NCBI RefSeq assembly: GCF_051622035.1
Contig: NC_135362.1
Span: 26,967,001-27,031,000 of the forward strand
Source of the DNA: Arctopsyche grandis
Lineage: Eukaryota > Arthropoda > Insecta > Trichoptera > Hydropsychidae
DNA: 64,000 bases
Direction of reading: 5' to 3'
Shown: positions 62,165 to 64,000 of the stretch, in pieces
Position numbering within the stretch: the stretch's first letter is position 1
Layout of the letters: every line of letters begins with the position of its first letter
Position numbers and translations under genes: made by a program
The notes under the pieces: generated by a model
What the model saw: the letters and a program-made list of their open reading frames with translations, nothing else
What the model was told of the DNA's origin: nothing
Database searches by the model: none

Positions 62165-63859
62165 TCACTCTAGACGGGCTTTGTAGCTGGTCTTCCATAT
62201 TTCAGCCAGTGTGACGGCCGAGTGGAACCGGTGGAAGATGCACATCGGAAGTGTGACACGTTGAACGATAGCCCAAGCCAAGAAACCGTAGAAGTCCAAT
62301 TGTACCTGTTTAAAAACATTAAAAACTTACAATACTTCCAGAGTTTTTCTGAAAATCTAATCCTGGAAATTCACTGCACCAGGAAAGTAAAAGAACTTAC
62401 TGGATTCAAATATAATATATTGACCATAGATATAGAATAACCTAGATAAGCCATTACAGACACTTTTGGTCGGAGATGTTGTCGCCACCAACTGAGGGGT
62501 GCGGGGGGTTTAACTAGAGAGGAAGTGGTGAAAAAAAGGAAGGAACGCAAAAAACGCAGTGGTCAGCAACCAGTTTATGTACATATGTACATGCACTGAA
62601 GTTTTATTTTATTTATAACTTTATTTTATTGGACACTCCGCGTGACAGTAAACCAAACTAATAAAGCCATATTAAGAAAAAAATATTTAGCTATACACAC
62701 TATATTAAACTACAAATGTATGTTACTATAATAAAACCATCATTAACTATTACAATATTTAAACATTAGTAACTTCCACAAGGATCAATTTTAAAGCTGA
62801 CACTTAAATTTTTAGTTCATTGTTTATAGTTTTAAACTTAATGTCGATTTCTGAATTTCCTTCAGTGCCAACAAGATATACGTGCGCATTTAGAGACATC
62901 TGTGGCAGAGGTTGTCGACCGCTGCTCAATCACTGCATACAACACTACATACATCGCGCCGATATTTCATTATATGTTAAAATACTACTATAATTGAAGA
63001 CATTATATATTAATTATTACTTCTGATATGTGATGCCAACCGCCTTTTTATGTTTTCTTGAGTAATTGTAACACAATTTCACTGAATAAGTTGGCATTTT
63101 CGAAAAACGTCAATTGACCTTCCAACTTAGAAGCTAACTAGCTACTGAGAGAGAGTGTGCATGCACTGTCCTTTCCTTTGGGTGTGCATGCACCAAAAGG
63201 GTGATCGGCTTAGAGCGTCAGGGCGTATCTATGTATTCTATATCTATGATATTGACTAAAAATCGTCCGGGATGTATTCATGTATAGAATATATACAGAT
63301 TAGTCCAAAAAGTAGACCTCAATGTATTGCAGAAAGGCACTCAAGTTTTTTGAAATATTGTAAAATTAAGTTCAATACTAACCGGATTAGCGACGACTTT
63401 TTGTGTCTCAAAAGTATAGATCAACCACATTGTGACATTGCAAATTAGCAGGAACGTAACGATTTGACGAGCTGGTTTGCTGCGGTCTTGTTCTGGCAAA
63501 TGGACTCGGCGTCGGGATACATCGGCGATGAATAGCAATTGCAAGACGACCTGAAATATGGCAAAATTGATTAGTGTTCATTATTAATCATATTTATTTG
63601 GCTTTTTGTTTTGTTAATATTTACCTGGACAACGCTCAATACTCCGGTGATCATTACAAGTAGATTCGGTTCATAGGTAAAGGCTCCCAGGCTTCCAGCA
63701 ATGACGCTGAAGACGGCGTAGACGAACAGACCGAAAGCAGATACCCTCAAGAGAATGTCGTTCAAGTCAGACTGGTCCTCTGAACGGAATTTCAACTGTT
63801 GTACCCTGGAAGGTTGGGAAAGGACAGGATATCTATAGGTCCAAGACATAGCCGAAGCT
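62165..63859 (-). CDS. Otop: Otopetrin proton channel, last three exons (partial at right edge)
   Basis: Exons 63625-63859, 63383-63550 and 62165-62305 join in frame and end in TGA. The first has RVSAFGLFVYAVFSVIAG and LLVMITGVLSVVQ, continuing as VVLQLLFIADVSRRR in the next. Then come KPARQIVTFLLICNVTMW and FYGFLAWAIVQRV...FHRFHSAVTLAEIWKTSYK. These are the last transmembrane helices (about TM9-TM12) and C-terminus of otopetrins, proton-selective channels of the plasma membrane used in acid sensing. Donors are GTAAAT and GTTAGT. The conserved 'W-x-I-I-T-H-x-S-M-P' region reads WAIVQRVTLPM here, so this may be a divergent paralogue. The N-terminal two thirds lie beyond coordinate 64000. A long AT-rich 3' UTR may extend left. 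Confidence 0.9.
62425..63248. mobile_element. Longer relative of the CATTGATG MITE
   Basis: 824 bases with ends CATAGATATAGAATA and its reverse, and a perfect 8-bp duplication ATATTGAC (62417-62424, 63249-63256). Subterminal blocks (TTGGTCGGAGAT, GAGGGGTGCGGGGGG, GTGCATGCACCAAAAGG) are shared with the MITEs, but the ends differ and there is about 500 bp of extra interior without a recognisable gene. It lies in the otopetrin intron. Confidence 0.8.
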
Positions 63860-64000
63860 CTGATGTTTATTTATAATTAAAAGCATCATTGAAGTATTCG
63901 TAACATACAAAACAGTTATTATTGTGTTAAAACATCGCAGGAAACGTTTATAAAAATACACAAAAATCAAGGGATGTATGTGAAAGGAGCAATGGAAATA

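Overview
The window looks like nuclear DNA from an insect. It is AT-rich, has short spliced exons with GT-AG introns, and carries insect-type orthologues (a TNF/Eiger-like ligand, TRAF6, TADA1, TIPRL, otopetrin). It is very rich in Helitrons, tRNA-derived SINEs, MITEs and solo LTRs. A holometabolous insect is my best guess; the order cannot be fixed from the sequence alone.

Layout. 1-24.9 kb: no convincing coding exon; repeats only (SINEs at 2.5, 6.0, 14.7, 17.1, 19.3 and 21.7 kb, hAT-type MITEs, Helitron fragments, palindromic elements). It probably lies in the first intron of, or beyond, the gene whose first exon is at 24932-25240 on the minus strand: a type II membrane protein resembling the TNF ligand Eiger, with a TATA box upstream. 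25.5-31 kb: Helitron-like and MITE nests. 31525-33347 (-): complete five-exon TRAF6. 34503-35569 (+): complete three-exon TADA1 (SAGA subunit), head to head with TRAF6, with a solo LTR in the gap. 36972-39918 (-): five-exon gene for a 333-residue type I membrane protein with two Ig-like domains. 42478-49377 (-): a paralogue with three Ig-like modules, its large intron filled by a truncated LINE, solo LTRs and two tandem GC-rich Helitrons. 51128-54054 (-): complete five-exon TIPRL/TIP41. 54.3-57.7 kb: a five-layer nest of mobile elements. 57.7-58.3 kb: inverted Merlin-type transposase fragments. 58.6-62.1 kb: AT-rich sequence, probably partly otopetrin 3' UTR. 62165-63859 (-): the last three exons of an otopetrin proton channel running off the right edge.

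How the genes relate: a TNF-like ligand and the TRAF6 adaptor lie about 6 kb apart on the same strand, which is notable because both belong to TNF/JNK/Toll-type signalling. TADA1 and TIPRL are housekeeping genes (transcription co-activation; PP2A-type phosphatase and TOR control). The two Ig genes are tandem relatives. The most interesting material is in the repeats: a head-to-tail Helitron pair carrying arrays of short GC hairpins that resemble their own 3' terminus, a SINE and a second short retroelement sharing a 3' stem-loop core with different stems, and a hAT insertion whose target duplication is exactly a host 5' splice site.
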